Assembly (NCBI RefSeq): GCF_017833525.1
Contig: NZ_JAFICD010000001.1
Location: 1,736,001-1,800,000 of the forward strand
Reading direction: 5' to 3'
Length of the DNA: 64,000 nucleotides
Source: Duganella sp. 1411
Lineage (GTDB): Bacteria; Pseudomonadota; Gammaproteobacteria; Burkholderiales; Burkholderiaceae_D
Part shown: positions 17,006-26,123 of the stretch, piece after piece
Position numbering within the stretch: position 1 is the first letter of the stretch
How the letters are laid out: every line of letters begins with the position of its first letter
Position numbers and translations under genes: made by a program
Notes under the pieces: model-generated
The model's database searches: none
Seen by the model: only the letters and a program-made list of their open reading frames with translations
What the model was told of the DNA's origin: nothing

Positions 17006-18454
17006 ATGGCGGCTCGCGCGATCCCACGGCTGTTGTTCCGTTTGCTGCTGGCCGTTGGCGTCATCCTGATCCTGCTGGCCGGCGCCGCCTGGGCGCTGAT
17101 CGCCAATCCGCCGGAACTGCTGCGCATCGGCGCCGCCTACGCCGCCAAAACCGTGTGCTCCAACGTCTTCGTCGCCGGGCGCGAGGCCGCCCGCGTGCTG
17201 GCCGACGATGTCCAGGCCCCCGGCCATCCGATACTCAAACACCTCAAGATAAACATCGACCAGCAGCGCAAGCTGGTACGGGCCGATTTGTTCGGCGTGA
17301 TCGGCGGCGGCGTCGCGGTGTATCGCCCCGGCACCGGCTGCGCGGTGGCGCCGGACGGCGACGTGGCGCAAGCCTCGCTGTACAATTTTGTGCCGATCAA
17401 GATCTGGTCGCCCTCGCCCAGCGTGCCCTGGCCGACCGGCTCGATGGCGGAGACGGCGCCGGCGCTCCAGGCGCTGGTCAACCAGGATGCGCTGGCCGGC
17501 CCCGGCGTGCGCGGCATCGCCGTGATCCACCGCGGCCGGCTGGTCGCGCAGCGCTTCGGCGACGGCTTCACGCCGCGCACTCCGCTGCCCGGCTGGTCGC
17601 TGACCAAGACCGTCAACGCCGCGCTGGTGGGCATGCAGATCGCCGAGGGCCGCTTGTCGCCGCAACAAAGCGGCTTCTGGCCGGAGGGCGCGGACGGCAG
17701 GTCGCGCATCGCGTTGCCGCACCTGATGGCGATGAGCAGCGGCTTGCGCTTCGACGAAACCGCGGGCGGCGTCTCCGACCTCACGCGCATGCTGTATCTG
17801 GAGCCGGACATGGCGGCCTACGCGGCCGCGCAGCCGCTGATGCAGGCGGCCGGCACGGCATGGAACGATTCGAGCGGCACCGCGATGCTGCTGTCGCGCA
17901 TCTGGCAGCGCGCGGCGGCGGGCGCGCGCACGGGCAGCGCGGCAAAGAACGGCCCGACGTCGGTGGCGGTGCTGTCGCTGCCGCACGACCGGCTGTTTGC
18001 GCCGCTGGGCATGAGCAGCGCGTTGATCGAGGCCGACGCGCGCGGCAATCTGGTCGGCTCCAGCTACATGTTTGCCAGCACCCATGACTGGGCGCGCTTC
18101 GGCCAGTTCCTGCTGCAGGACGGCGTCTGGCAGGGCAAGCGCATCCTGCCGGACGGATTCGTGGCGGCGATGTCGCAGCCGGCGCCGGCGTCGGGCGGCC
18201 GGTACGGCCAGGGCCAGGTCTGGCGCCAGGGACCGCCGGGACAAAACCCCGACCTGGCCTTCAAACTCCCCGCCGACACGTACTGGATGCTGGGCCAGGA
18301 CGGCCAGTCGATCGCCATCGTCCCGTCCAGGGAGCTGGTGCTGGTGCGGCTCGGGCTGACGCCGGAACGGCTGCACTATCAGCCGCAGGCGCTGCTGGCC
18401 GCCATCCTCGAAGCGCTCGACGCCGACATCCCTCAACCACGTAGGGCGGATTAG
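17006..18454 (+). CDS. serine hydrolase of the beta-lactamase (class C/PBP4*-like) family
   Basis: This 482-residue protein has an N-terminal membrane anchor or signal (LLFRLLLAVGVILILLAGAAWAL) and a beta-lactamase-type domain from about residue 165. The SxxK nucleophile motif is SLTK in PGWSLTKTVNAAL (about 198-201), and a Tyr-type second motif probably lies in the following helical region. Such enzymes act as esterases, peptidases or D-amino-acid hydrolases in the periplasm; antibiotic hydrolysis is not implied. The last codons and the stop lie inside a dispersed hairpin repeat (18445-18470), which supplies the terminal RAD residues. Confidence 0.83.
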   Translation: MAARAIPRLLFRLLLAVGVILILLAGAAWALIANPPELLRIGAAYAAKTVCSNVFVAGREAARVLADDVQAPGHPILKHLKINIDQQRKLVRADLFGVIGGGVAVYRPGTGCAVAPDGDVAQASLYNFVPIKIWSPSPSVPWPTGSMAETAPALQALVNQDALAGPGVRGIAVIHRGRLVAQRFGDGFTPRTPLPGWSLTKTVNAALVGMQIAEGRLSPQQSGFWPEGADGRSRIALPHLMAMSSGLRFDETAGGVSDLTRMLYLEPDMAAYAAAQPLMQAAGTAWNDSSGTAMLLSRIWQRAAAGARTGSAAKNGPTSVAVLSLPHDRLFAPLGMSSALIEADARGNLVGSSYMFASTHDWARFGQFLLQDGVWQGKRILPDGFVAAMSQPAPASGGRYGQGQVWRQGPPGQNPDLAFKLPADTYWMLGQDGQSIAIVPSRELVLVRLGLTPERLHYQPQALLAAILEALDADIPQPRRAD

Positions 18455-18470
18455 CGCAGCGTAATCCGCC
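18445..18470. repeat. dispersed GGCGGATTA hairpin repeat, copy 1
   Basis: The 9-base perfect stem GGCGGATTA (18445-18453) and TAATCCGCC (18462-18470) encloses an 8-base loop. The same stem with flanking GTAGG/CCTAC occurs near 38161-38259 and 42238-42267. It overlaps the end of the serine hydrolase gene and may serve as a transcription terminator or be a mobile repeat of the REP/MITE kind. Confidence 0.75.
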
Positions 18471-18537
18471 ATGCATGCGCCGTCAGCGGCTCATCGATGG
18501 CCGACATTGCCAGCAGCATCTGAAAAAGTAGACAGCG

Positions 18538-18933
18538 TCACAGGCATTTACCACGCAGCGCCGCCGCGATCACCCACGGCAGCGAATACGGCCCGGCGAC
18601 GCCGATGGCGCCTATCTTGGCCGGTTGATGCTTAAGCGCGTCTCCATGCAGGCAATCGGGCACCTTGGCTTCCTCGAACGCGGCGGTCATGATTCTTTGC
18701 GTCGTGCCGGCGCTAAGGGTGCCGGCATCCCGACTGACGCCAACGCCCGACCGCGCGTCCTCGGCCACGGTCTCGCGCACGGCCTTCCTGATCACAGCGT
18801 CGGTCAAGCCAGTCGGCCCGCCGGCGGGCGCCGCCTCCAGCGCCGCCGGCATGGGCGGTTCCGGCGCCTGCTGCGCGCCGGCCGGCGCGGTCACCGCCAC
18901 CACCAACAGCCCCGCCACCATCATCCGCCTCAT
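18538..18933 (-). CDS. small secreted protein of unknown function
   Basis: This 131-residue protein has a signal peptide (MRRMMVAGLLVVAVTAPAGA-QQ) and a mature part with two Cys (in PDCLHGD and GKCL) that could pair. No family is recognised with confidence. GGGAGG precedes the ATG, and the gene begins 14 bases after the stop of the diguanylate cyclase gene, so it is probably the last gene of that transcript. Confidence 0.72.
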   Translation of the reverse strand: MRRMMVAGLLVVAVTAPAGAQQAPEPPMPAALEAAPAGGPTGLTDAVIRKAVRETVAEDARSGVGVSRDAGTLSAGTTQRIMTAAFEEAKVPDCLHGDALKHQPAKIGAIGVAGPYSLPWVIAAALRGKCL

Positions 18934-18947
18934 ACAGCCTCCCGCGC

Positions 18948-19994
18948 TCAGACCTGTTCCGTATTCTCCACCGGTGGCGCGAGGCTGTCCACCCTCACGG
19001 CATTGCGGCCGGCCTGCTTGGCCGCATACAGCATTTTATCGGCGCGCATCAGCCAGTCGGCCGGCTTGCCCGCTTTGTCCATGCCCGCCACGCCGATCGA
19101 CACGGTGATCGGATGCCCTTCGATCAGCGGCTCGGCGGCGACGGCGGCGCGCAGGCCCTCGGCCAGGCGACTGGCCGCGCTCAGCCCCGCGCCGGTGGCG
19201 ATGATGGCGAATTCCTCGCCGCCGTAGCGGAAGATCCGGTCCGATGACCGCGTGTGGTTGCGCATCAATTGGCACAGGCGCACCAGCACCTGGTCGCCGG
19301 TCGCGTGTCCGTGCTGGTCGTTGACCTGCTTGAAGTGGTCCAGGTCCAGCAGCAGCAGGCTCGATTCCAGATGCGGCCTGCGCTCGCCGGCGTAGGCCTC
19401 GAGCTTGCGATCCAGCGCGCGGCGGTTGCCGACGCCCGTCAGGAAGTCGCGCTCGACCTCCGTGTGCAGTTCCTGGTTCTGCAATCCGGTGCGATGCGAG
19501 AAGATGTAGGCGAACAGGTTGACCAGCGAGATCGTCACCACCACCGTGAACAGGTTGAGCAACTCCAGCTCGCGCAGCAGGATCGCCACCAGCACCAGCA
19601 TCGACACGCTGTTGATCGCCAGCGCCACGGCCGGCCGCAGCATGAAATAGGCGGCGATCATGGTCGGATAGACCCAGTACACCAGCGACAAGCCGCGCAG
19701 ATGGATGGTGGCCAGCATGCCGGCCGAATAAAACAGCGTCACGCCCAGGCTGGCGGCCTTGTAACGACCGGTGCGCAGCACGTGGACAATCACCGCCAGC
19801 ATCGCCCCCACCAGCGCCAGATCGACGGCGGCGGAGATCCAGCTGCCCTGCAGCAGCCGGTAGATACCGAACGGCAGGATGCTCGGTATGCTCAATGAGC
19901 ACATCAACAAGAGAATGACTTCTTCCTTGCTTCGCTTGCGCCGGGCGGCCAACCAGGCCAGCCGGCCGCCCAGCATCTTCTCTAAATCAGGCAT
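18948..19994 (-). CDS. membrane-bound diguanylate cyclase (GGDEF)
   Basis: This 348-residue protein has an N-terminal sensor region of about six membrane helices (residues about 25-165) and a C-terminal GGDEF domain. The active-site loop is RYGGEEF (GGEEF at about 258-262) and the product-inhibition I-site RxxD is present as RSSD five residues before it. It should make c-di-GMP from GTP under feedback control. The gene starts 31 bases after the stop of the RND permease gene on the same strand, so it may be read through from the efflux operon. Confidence 0.92.
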   Translation of the reverse strand: MPDLEKMLGGRLAWLAARRKRSKEEVILLLMCSLSIPSILPFGIYRLLQGSWISAAVDLALVGAMLAVIVHVLRTGRYKAASLGVTLFYSAGMLATIHLRGLSLVYWVYPTMIAAYFMLRPAVALAINSVSMLVLVAILLRELELLNLFTVVVTISLVNLFAYIFSHRTGLQNQELHTEVERDFLTGVGNRRALDRKLEAYAGERRPHLESSLLLLDLDHFKQVNDQHGHATGDQVLVRLCQLMRNHTRSSDRIFRYGGEEFAIIATGAGLSAASRLAEGLRAAVAAEPLIEGHPITVSIGVAGMDKAGKPADWLMRADKMLYAAKQAGRNAVRVDSLAPPVENTEQV

Positions 19995-20025
19995 AAAGGT
20001 GTACAGTGGTCTCTTCAGTTTCTTA

Positions 20026-23000
20026 TTATCCGGGCGCGTGCGCTTGCGCCGGCGACGCCGGACGTTCTCCGGCAGGCGCCTCGGCCTTGTGCTCCCCCGC
20101 CAACAGCATGTACATCGCCGGCACCACGAACAGCGTAAACAGCGTGCCGATCGACAGCCCGGTGAAAATCACCAATCCCATCGCGTGCCGGCCGGCGGCG
20201 CCGGCGCCGGAGGCGATCACCAGCGGCACCACGCCGAACACCATGGCGGCCGTGGTCATCAAAATCGGCCGCAGACGGGTGGCGGAGGCTTCCTCGATCG
20301 CTTCGCGCTTGCTCTTTCCGGCCGCTCGCAAGTGGTTCGCCACTTCGACGATCAGGATACCATGCTTGGAGATCAATCCCATCAATGTCACCAGCCCCAC
20401 CTGCGTATAAATATTGATCGAGGCGAAGCCGAGGAAGATGAAGGTCATCGCGCCGAACAGCGCCATCGGCACCGAGAACAGGATCACGATCGGATCGCGG
20501 AAGCTCTCGAACTGCGCCGCCAGCGCCAGGAACACGATGACCACGGCGAAGGCCATGGTCATGACGAAGCCGCCCGATTCGGTCATGAACTGGCGCGACG
20601 AGCCGGAATAATCGACCGTGTAGCCGGCCGGCGCCACTTCGCGCACGGCGTTGCGCAGGTATTCCAGGATCTCGCCCTGCGACGCCCCGCTGACGCCGGA
20701 GATGGTGGCCGAATTGAGCTGCTGGAAGCGCGTGACCGATTCCGGCTGCACGCTGTACTGGATGCTGGCCACGGTGCTGGCCGGGATCATGCCGCCGTTG
20801 GGCGTCTTGATGTAGAAATTCAGCACATCCGACGGATTGAGGCGGTCGACCTGGCGCACCTGCGGTATCACCTTGTACGAGCGGCCGGAGATCGAGAAGT
20901 AGTTGACGTAGCCGCCGCCCAGCGCCGCCGCCATGGCGTTGCCGAAGTCCTGTTGCGTCAAGCCCAGGGTACTGAGCTTGTCGCGGTCGACCACCACCTT
21001 GGCCTGCGGCGAATCGATCTTGAGGTCGACGTCGGCGAAGTAGAACTTGCCGTCCTTGTTGGCCTTGTCCAGCACCGCGTGCGCGACGTTGTTGAGGTTC
21101 TCGAACGGCTCGGTGGTGGTGATGACAAACTGCACCGGCAGGCCCGAGCTGCCCGGCAGCGCCGGGAACTGGAACGCCGCCACGCGGCCGCCGGCGACGG
21201 TGCCCCACTTCTGCTGCAGCTCGCGCTGGATCTCGGCGGCCGAGCGGCCACGCTTGTCCCACGGCTTGAACAGCACCCCGCCGATGCCGGCGTTGGTGGT
21301 TGGTACCCCCGTGATCTGGAACATCTGGTCGTACTCCGGCAGCGCCTTGGCGATATCGAAAATCTGCTTGGCGTAGGCCTGCATCTGGTCCGAGGTGGCG
21401 GTCGGCGCGCCGACCACCTGCGACAGCACGATGCCCTGGTCCTCCTCCGGCGCCAGTTCCGACTGCGACATCTTGAACATCACACCCAGCAGCGCGCTCA
21501 GGATCACACCCAGCACGATCAGCACCGCCCAGGTGTTGAGCAGGCTATGGAGCAGCCGCAGGTAGCCGTTGTGGACCTTCTCGAACACGCGGTCGATGGC
21601 CTTGACGAACTTCCCCTGGTCCTGCTTGGGGTCGAACACGTAGGCGCACATCATCGGCGACAAGGTCAGCGCGACGATGCCCGACACCGCCACCGCGCCG
21701 GCCAGCGTGAACGCGAACTCGGTGAACAGCGCGCCCGTCAAGCCGCCCTGGAAGCCGATCGGCACGTACACGGCGATCAGCACCACCGTCATCGCCAGGA
21801 TCGGGCTGCCCAACTCGCGCGCGGCGAGGATGGCGGCGTCGAACGGCTTCATGCCGGCCTTCATGTGGCGGTCGACGTTTTCCACCACGATGATGGCGTC
21901 GTCGACCACCAGGCCGATCGCCAGCACGATGGCCAGCAAGGTCAATAGATTGATCGAATACCCCAGCATCAGCATCATGAAGAAGGTGCCGATCAGCGAC
22001 AGCGGCATGGCGATCACCGGCACGATCACCGCCCGCAGGCTGCCCAGGAACAGATAGATCACCACCGTCACGATCAGCAGCGCCTCGACCAGCGTCATGA
22101 TCACCTCGTGGATGGAGGTGTTGATGAACTCCGTCGAATCGTAGACGATCTCCCCGGTCAGGCCCGTGGGCAGCTGCTCCTTGATCGCCGGGAAGGCCTC
22201 GCGCACGCGCGTGGCCACCTCCAGGATGTTGGCCTCCGGCGCCACCTTGATACCGATGAACACCGAGCGCACGCCGCTGAAGGCGACGTTGAAGTCATAG
22301 TTCTCCGACCCCAAGGTGACGTTGGCGACATCCTCCAGCCGCACGATGGCGCCGCCGCTCTGCTTGACGGCCAGCGCCTTGAATTCCTCCACCGTGTGCA
22401 GGTCGGTGCCGGCGGTCAGCGGCACGCTGACCATCTGGCCCTTGGTCGAGCCCAGGCCGGCCAGGTAGTTGTTGGACGCCAGCGCCGCGCTGACGTCCGT
22501 CGCGGTGACGCCGTGCGCCGCCATCTTGCCGGCGTCGAGCCAGGCGCGCAGCGCGAACTGGCGCGCGCCCAGCAGCTCGGCCGTCTGCACGCCCTGGATC
22601 GAATCGAGCTTGGGCTTGACCACCCGCGCCAGGAAATCGGTGACGTTGTTGGTCGGCAGCGTGTCGCTGTAAAAGCCCATGTACATCGCGTCCGTGGTCT
22701 GGCCCATCTGCACCGTCAGCACCGGTTGCTGCGCCTGTTGCGGCAGCTGGTTGCGCACCGAGTTGACCTGCGTGGTGATCTCGGTCAGCGCGCGGTTGGA
22801 GTCGTAATTGAGCAGCAGGGTCGCGGTGATCGTCGACACGCCGCTGTTGCTCGACGAGGACAGGTAATCGATGCCCTGCGCCTGCGCGATGGCCGCCTCC
22901 AGCGGCTGCGTGATGAAGCCGGCCACGGTGGCGGCGTCGGCGCCGTAGTAGGTGGTCGAAATGGTGACCACGGCGTTCTGCGTTTTCGGGTACTGGTTGA

Positions 23001-23100
23001 TCGGAAGGCTGAACAGCGAGCGCAGGCCCAGCACCACGATCAGCAGGCTGATGACGCTCGCCAGCACCGGGCGTTTGATGAAGATGTCGGTAAAGTTCAT
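20026..23100 (-). CDS. RND efflux inner-membrane permease (HAE1 family)
   Basis: This 1024-residue AcrB/MexB-type proton-driven pump starts with the family N-terminus MNFTDIFIKRPVLASVIS. The proton-relay Asp pair lies in LVVDDAIIVVENVDRH in the fourth helix, and 12 membrane helices with two large periplasmic loops are in the usual order. Length is normal for the family. With the adaptor (10 bases upstream) and the outer-membrane factor it forms a complete tripartite system exporting drugs, detergents or secondary metabolites. Specificity cannot be read from sequence. Confidence 0.95.
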   Translation of the reverse strand: MNFTDIFIKRPVLASVISLLIVVLGLRSLFSLPINQYPKTQNAVVTISTTYYGADAATVAGFITQPLEAAIAQAQGIDYLSSSSNSGVSTITATLLLNYDSNRALTEITTQVNSVRNQLPQQAQQPVLTVQMGQTTDAMYMGFYSDTLPTNNVTDFLARVVKPKLDSIQGVQTAELLGARQFALRAWLDAGKMAAHGVTATDVSAALASNNYLAGLGSTKGQMVSVPLTAGTDLHTVEEFKALAVKQSGGAIVRLEDVANVTLGSENYDFNVAFSGVRSVFIGIKVAPEANILEVATRVREAFPAIKEQLPTGLTGEIVYDSTEFINTSIHEVIMTLVEALLIVTVVIYLFLGSLRAVIVPVIAMPLSLIGTFFMMLMLGYSINLLTLLAIVLAIGLVVDDAIIVVENVDRHMKAGMKPFDAAILAARELGSPILAMTVVLIAVYVPIGFQGGLTGALFTEFAFTLAGAVAVSGIVALTLSPMMCAYVFDPKQDQGKFVKAIDRVFEKVHNGYLRLLHSLLNTWAVLIVLGVILSALLGVMFKMSQSELAPEEDQGIVLSQVVGAPTATSDQMQAYAKQIFDIAKALPEYDQMFQITGVPTTNAGIGGVLFKPWDKRGRSAAEIQRELQQKWGTVAGGRVAAFQFPALPGSSGLPVQFVITTTEPFENLNNVAHAVLDKANKDGKFYFADVDLKIDSPQAKVVVDRDKLSTLGLTQQDFGNAMAAALGGGYVNYFSISGRSYKVIPQVRQVDRLNPSDVLNFYIKTPNGGMIPASTVASIQYSVQPESVTRFQQLNSATISGVSGASQGEILEYLRNAVREVAPAGYTVDYSGSSRQFMTESGGFVMTMAFAVVIVFLALAAQFESFRDPIVILFSVPMALFGAMTFIFLGFASINIYTQVGLVTLMGLISKHGILIVEVANHLRAAGKSKREAIEEASATRLRPILMTTAAMVFGVVPLVIASGAGAAGRHAMGLVIFTGLSIGTLFTLFVVPAMYMLLAGEHKAEAPAGERPASPAQAHAPG

Positions 23101-23110
23101 GGCACCGTCC

Positions 23111-24259
23111 TCAATGTTCTTGCGGCGTCGGGTTCGGGCTGTTGGACGGCTGCACCGTGTTGTTGATCACGGCCGGCGTGCCATTCTTCAGTTTCAGCTG
23201 GCCGCTGGTGACCACGGTCTGGCCCTCCTTGATGCCGGTGAGGACGGCCACCTGGTCGCCGCGGGTCGGCCCGGTGGTGACGAACACCTCCTGCGCCACC
23301 AGTTGCGCATTGCCCTTGTCATCCTTCGGCGGCTCCTTGCCGTTTTGCGCCTTGGCCGGCGCCAGCACGAACACCGTCGAGCCATACGGATTGTAGGTGA
23401 TGGCCGTCTGCGGCAAGGTCAGGTATTTTTTCAGCTCGCCCTGATCCAAACTGACGTTGGCGAACATGCCCGGCAACAGCTGGCGCTTGGCGTTGGCCAC
23501 CGTCGCCTGCACCTGCACGTTGCGGGTGGCCGCGTCGACCTTGGGACTGATCGACGTCACCTTGGCGGGGAAGGCCACGCCGGGCCAGGCGTCGCTGCTC
23601 AAGTTGAGCTTCTGGCCGATCGACAGGCCGGCGATCTGCTTTTGCGGCACGAAGAAATCGACGTACACGGTATCGATGGTTTGCAGGGTCACCAGCGTGT
23701 CGCCCGGGTTCAGGTACTGGCCGGGATTGACGGCGGTGATCCCCAGCTTGCCGGCGAACGGCGCGCGGATGGTTTTCTTGTCGACCAGCGCCTGCTGCTG
23801 CGCCGTCAGCGCCTTGCGGCTTTTCAGGTCCGCCTCGTCGTTATCGACCTGCGCCTGGCTGATGGCTTGCGCCGCCAGCTGCAGCTTGTCGCGCTTGAGC
23901 ACCGTCGCCGCCAGGTCGGCCGCCGCCTGCAGCGAGCGCAGTTGGGCGATATCCGATTCGGCGTTCATTTCGAACAGCACCTGGCCCGCCTTGACCTCGT
24001 CGCCGGACTTGAAATTCACCTTGCGCACCATGCCGGCGATTTCGGTGGTCACGTCGACGCCGCGCACCGGCACCAGCGTGCCGACGGCGGTGAGCTGCGG
24101 CTGCCATTCCACCACCGGCACCTTGATCGCGGTGACCGTCTGCGCGCCCGGCTTGGGCGAGCTGGCGATAAGTTTTTGAATCTGCAGATATTTTCCAAAG
24201 GCCAGTACGGCGATCAGTAGGATCACGCACCCTACCATGATGAGCATACGCTTGGTCAT
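23111..24259 (-). CDS. RND efflux periplasmic adaptor (membrane fusion protein)
   Basis: This 382-residue HlyD/AcrA-family adaptor has an N-terminal signal-anchor (MLIMVGCVILLIAVLAFG), a lipoyl half-motif (VTTEIAGMVRKVNFKSGDEV, about 70-90), an alpha-helical hairpin (about 100-165), the second lipoyl half (RAPFAGKLGITAVNPGQYL) and beta-barrel domains. It links the permease and the outer-membrane factor in the periplasm. The Pro/Asn-rich C-terminus is short. It is the middle gene of the operon. Confidence 0.94.
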   Translation of the reverse strand: MTKRMLIMVGCVILLIAVLAFGKYLQIQKLIASSPKPGAQTVTAIKVPVVEWQPQLTAVGTLVPVRGVDVTTEIAGMVRKVNFKSGDEVKAGQVLFEMNAESDIAQLRSLQAAADLAATVLKRDKLQLAAQAISQAQVDNDEADLKSRKALTAQQQALVDKKTIRAPFAGKLGITAVNPGQYLNPGDTLVTLQTIDTVYVDFFVPQKQIAGLSIGQKLNLSSDAWPGVAFPAKVTSISPKVDAATRNVQVQATVANAKRQLLPGMFANVSLDQGELKKYLTLPQTAITYNPYGSTVFVLAPAKAQNGKEPPKDDKGNAQLVAQEVFVTTGPTRGDQVAVLTGIKEGQTVVTSGQLKLKNGTPAVINNTVQPSNSPNPTPQEH

Positions 24260-24327
24260 GAATCAGTCTCCTGCGTTTTTGGGATGTCCGACAAAATCCG
24301 GTCTTGCATCGACTCGCGGGCGCGCCG

Positions 24328-25869
24328 CTACGGACTTTTGCTGATCGACGGCGCCGCCGACACCGGCGCGGCGGCCGGCACGCCGTCGGCGCGGTTCCAC
24401 CAGCCGCCGCCCAGCGCCTGGAACAGCGCCGCCGTGTCGGCGTAGCGGGCGGCCTGCGCCTGCACCAGGTTGATATGCGCCTGCTGATAGCTGCGCTGGG
24501 CGTCGAGCAGCGCCAGATAGCTGATCGCGCCGAGTTTGTACTGCTCGGTGGCCAGCGCCAGCGATTCGGCGGCCAAGGCCTCCGCCTCGGCCTGCGCCTT
24601 GAGCGCCTGCGCGTCCGTATCGAGCGCGCGCAGGCTGTCGGCGACGTTCTGGAACGCCGTCAGCAACGTCGCCCGGTACTGCGCCGCCGCCGCGTCATAC
24701 GCCGCCTCGGCCGCGCGGCGCTGGGCGCTCAACGCGCCGCCGTTGAAGATCGGCGCCGCCAGCCCGGCCGCCAGGCTCCATACCGCGCTGTTGGCCTCGA
24801 ACAGGTTGCCGAAGGTCGGGCTGGAGGCGCCATAGCTGCCGCTCAGGGTGAACTGCGGATACTGCGCCGCCGTCGCCACGCCGATCAAGGCGCTGGCCTG
24901 GTGCAGCAATTCCTCGCTGGCGCGGATGTCGGGACGCTGGCGCACCAGCGCCGACGGCAGCGACACCGGCAGCGTCTCGGGCAAGGTCAGTGTGTCGAGC
25001 GCGAATTCCGGCATGCCGGCCTCGCTGGGCAGCTTGCCCGCCAGGACCGAGAGCTGATGGCGGCTGTGCGCCAGCGCCTTCTCCAGCGGCGGCAAGGTGG
25101 CCGCGACCTGCGCCACCTGATTGCGCTGGCTCAGTACCGTGGTGCGCGGTATGGCGCCGAACTCGAACTGCTTCTCGATCACGCCGAGCTGTTTGTTCAA
25201 GGCGTCGAGCACCTCGCGCGTGGCCTGGATCTGCGCCCGCAGCGAGGCCTCCTGGATCGCCGTCGTCACCACGTTGGCGCTCAAGGCCAGGTAGGTCGCC
25301 TCGACCTGGAAGCGTTGGTAGTCGACCGTCGCCCGCGCCGCCTCCAGCGTGCGGCGGGTGGCGCCGAAGACGTCCGGCGTGTACGAGACATTGACCGAGG
25401 CGTTATACAGATTGAAGACGCCGGCCGCGCCGCCGGTGCCGGTGCCGGCCGCGCCGGCCTTCTGGCGCGACACGCCCAGTTGGCCGTTGACCGCCGGCCA
25501 AACCAGGTTGCCCGCCTGCGCGGCGTAGTTTTCCTGCGCCTGGCGCAGCGTCGCCTCGGCCGCCGCCATGCTCGGGTTCTGCGCCAAGGCGTTGCGGATC
25601 AACTGGTCCAGCGCCGGCGAGCGGAACACCGTCCACCACTGGGCCGGTATGTCCTGCCCCATCGAAAACTGCTGGACCGCGCCGGCGGCATTGGACGCCG
25701 GGGCCGACGCGGTGCGCGCCGCCAGCGGTGCCGGCGTGTAGCGATCCGTGGCGGCCGCCGGCGGCTCCGGCGTCTTGAAGTTGGGGCCGAGCGCGCACGC
25801 GCTCAAACCGGCGGCGACGACCGCCATCACCCCCGCCCGCGCGGCCGGACCCCTATATCGTTTTACCAT
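24328..25869 (-). CDS. RND outer-membrane factor, NodT/OprM-type lipoprotein
   Basis: This 513-residue TolC-superfamily lipoprotein has a lipobox LSAC near residue 25 after a hydrophobic signal, followed by the family segment ALGPNFKTPEPP and two outer-membrane-efflux repeats (about 70-280 and 290-490). It forms the exit duct of the efflux complex and is the first gene of the operon, with GGGAGC before the ATG. The 254-base region upstream is shared with the divergent GH6 gene. Confidence 0.94.
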   Translation of the reverse strand: MVKRYRGPAARAGVMAVVAAGLSACALGPNFKTPEPPAAATDRYTPAPLAARTASAPASNAAGAVQQFSMGQDIPAQWWTVFRSPALDQLIRNALAQNPSMAAAEATLRQAQENYAAQAGNLVWPAVNGQLGVSRQKAGAAGTGTGGAAGVFNLYNASVNVSYTPDVFGATRRTLEAARATVDYQRFQVEATYLALSANVVTTAIQEASLRAQIQATREVLDALNKQLGVIEKQFEFGAIPRTTVLSQRNQVAQVAATLPPLEKALAHSRHQLSVLAGKLPSEAGMPEFALDTLTLPETLPVSLPSALVRQRPDIRASEELLHQASALIGVATAAQYPQFTLSGSYGASSPTFGNLFEANSAVWSLAAGLAAPIFNGGALSAQRRAAEAAYDAAAAQYRATLLTAFQNVADSLRALDTDAQALKAQAEAEALAAESLALATEQYKLGAISYLALLDAQRSYQQAHINLVQAQAARYADTAALFQALGGGWWNRADGVPAAAPVSAAPSISKSP

Positions 25870-26043
25870 AACCAGCTCCCGTTATGTCCGGGACGAGCGT
25901 CTCCCACCCGTGGCCCGATGTCCAACGTCTTCAAAGATCAGATAGTCATTTGACCACATGTTCGCATTTTTTCCGGGCGCGGTGTCGTTTTTTGTTCGGT
26001 GCGCCGCGTATCGTTGGGTGCGGCTGCAATTGAAACATCTATG

Positions 26044-26068
26044 TATAATTTTCTTGCATTTAATGCAA
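26044..26068 (+). promoter_or_regulatory. -10 box and palindromic operator candidate before GH6
   Basis: A perfect -10 hexamer TATAAT (26044-26049) is followed four bases later by the palindrome TTGCATT-T-AATGCAA (26054-26068), which lies at or just after the expected transcription start of the GH6 gene (ATG 26124). No good -35 box is visible at the right distance, so an activator may be needed. A repressor bound at the palindrome would block initiation. No regulator gene is adjacent. Confidence 0.5.
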
Positions 26069-26123
26069 ATCGCAACCCACCGACCGCCGGCCACAGCGCG
26101 GCTACCCCACCGGAGACTGCACC

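Noticed and set aside
17006..18454. Antibiotic-resistance beta-lactamase
   Set aside because: The SxxK motif only places it in the wide serine hydrolase family. Membrane anchor, length and overall sequence fit esterase/PBP-like members, not a known resistance enzyme.
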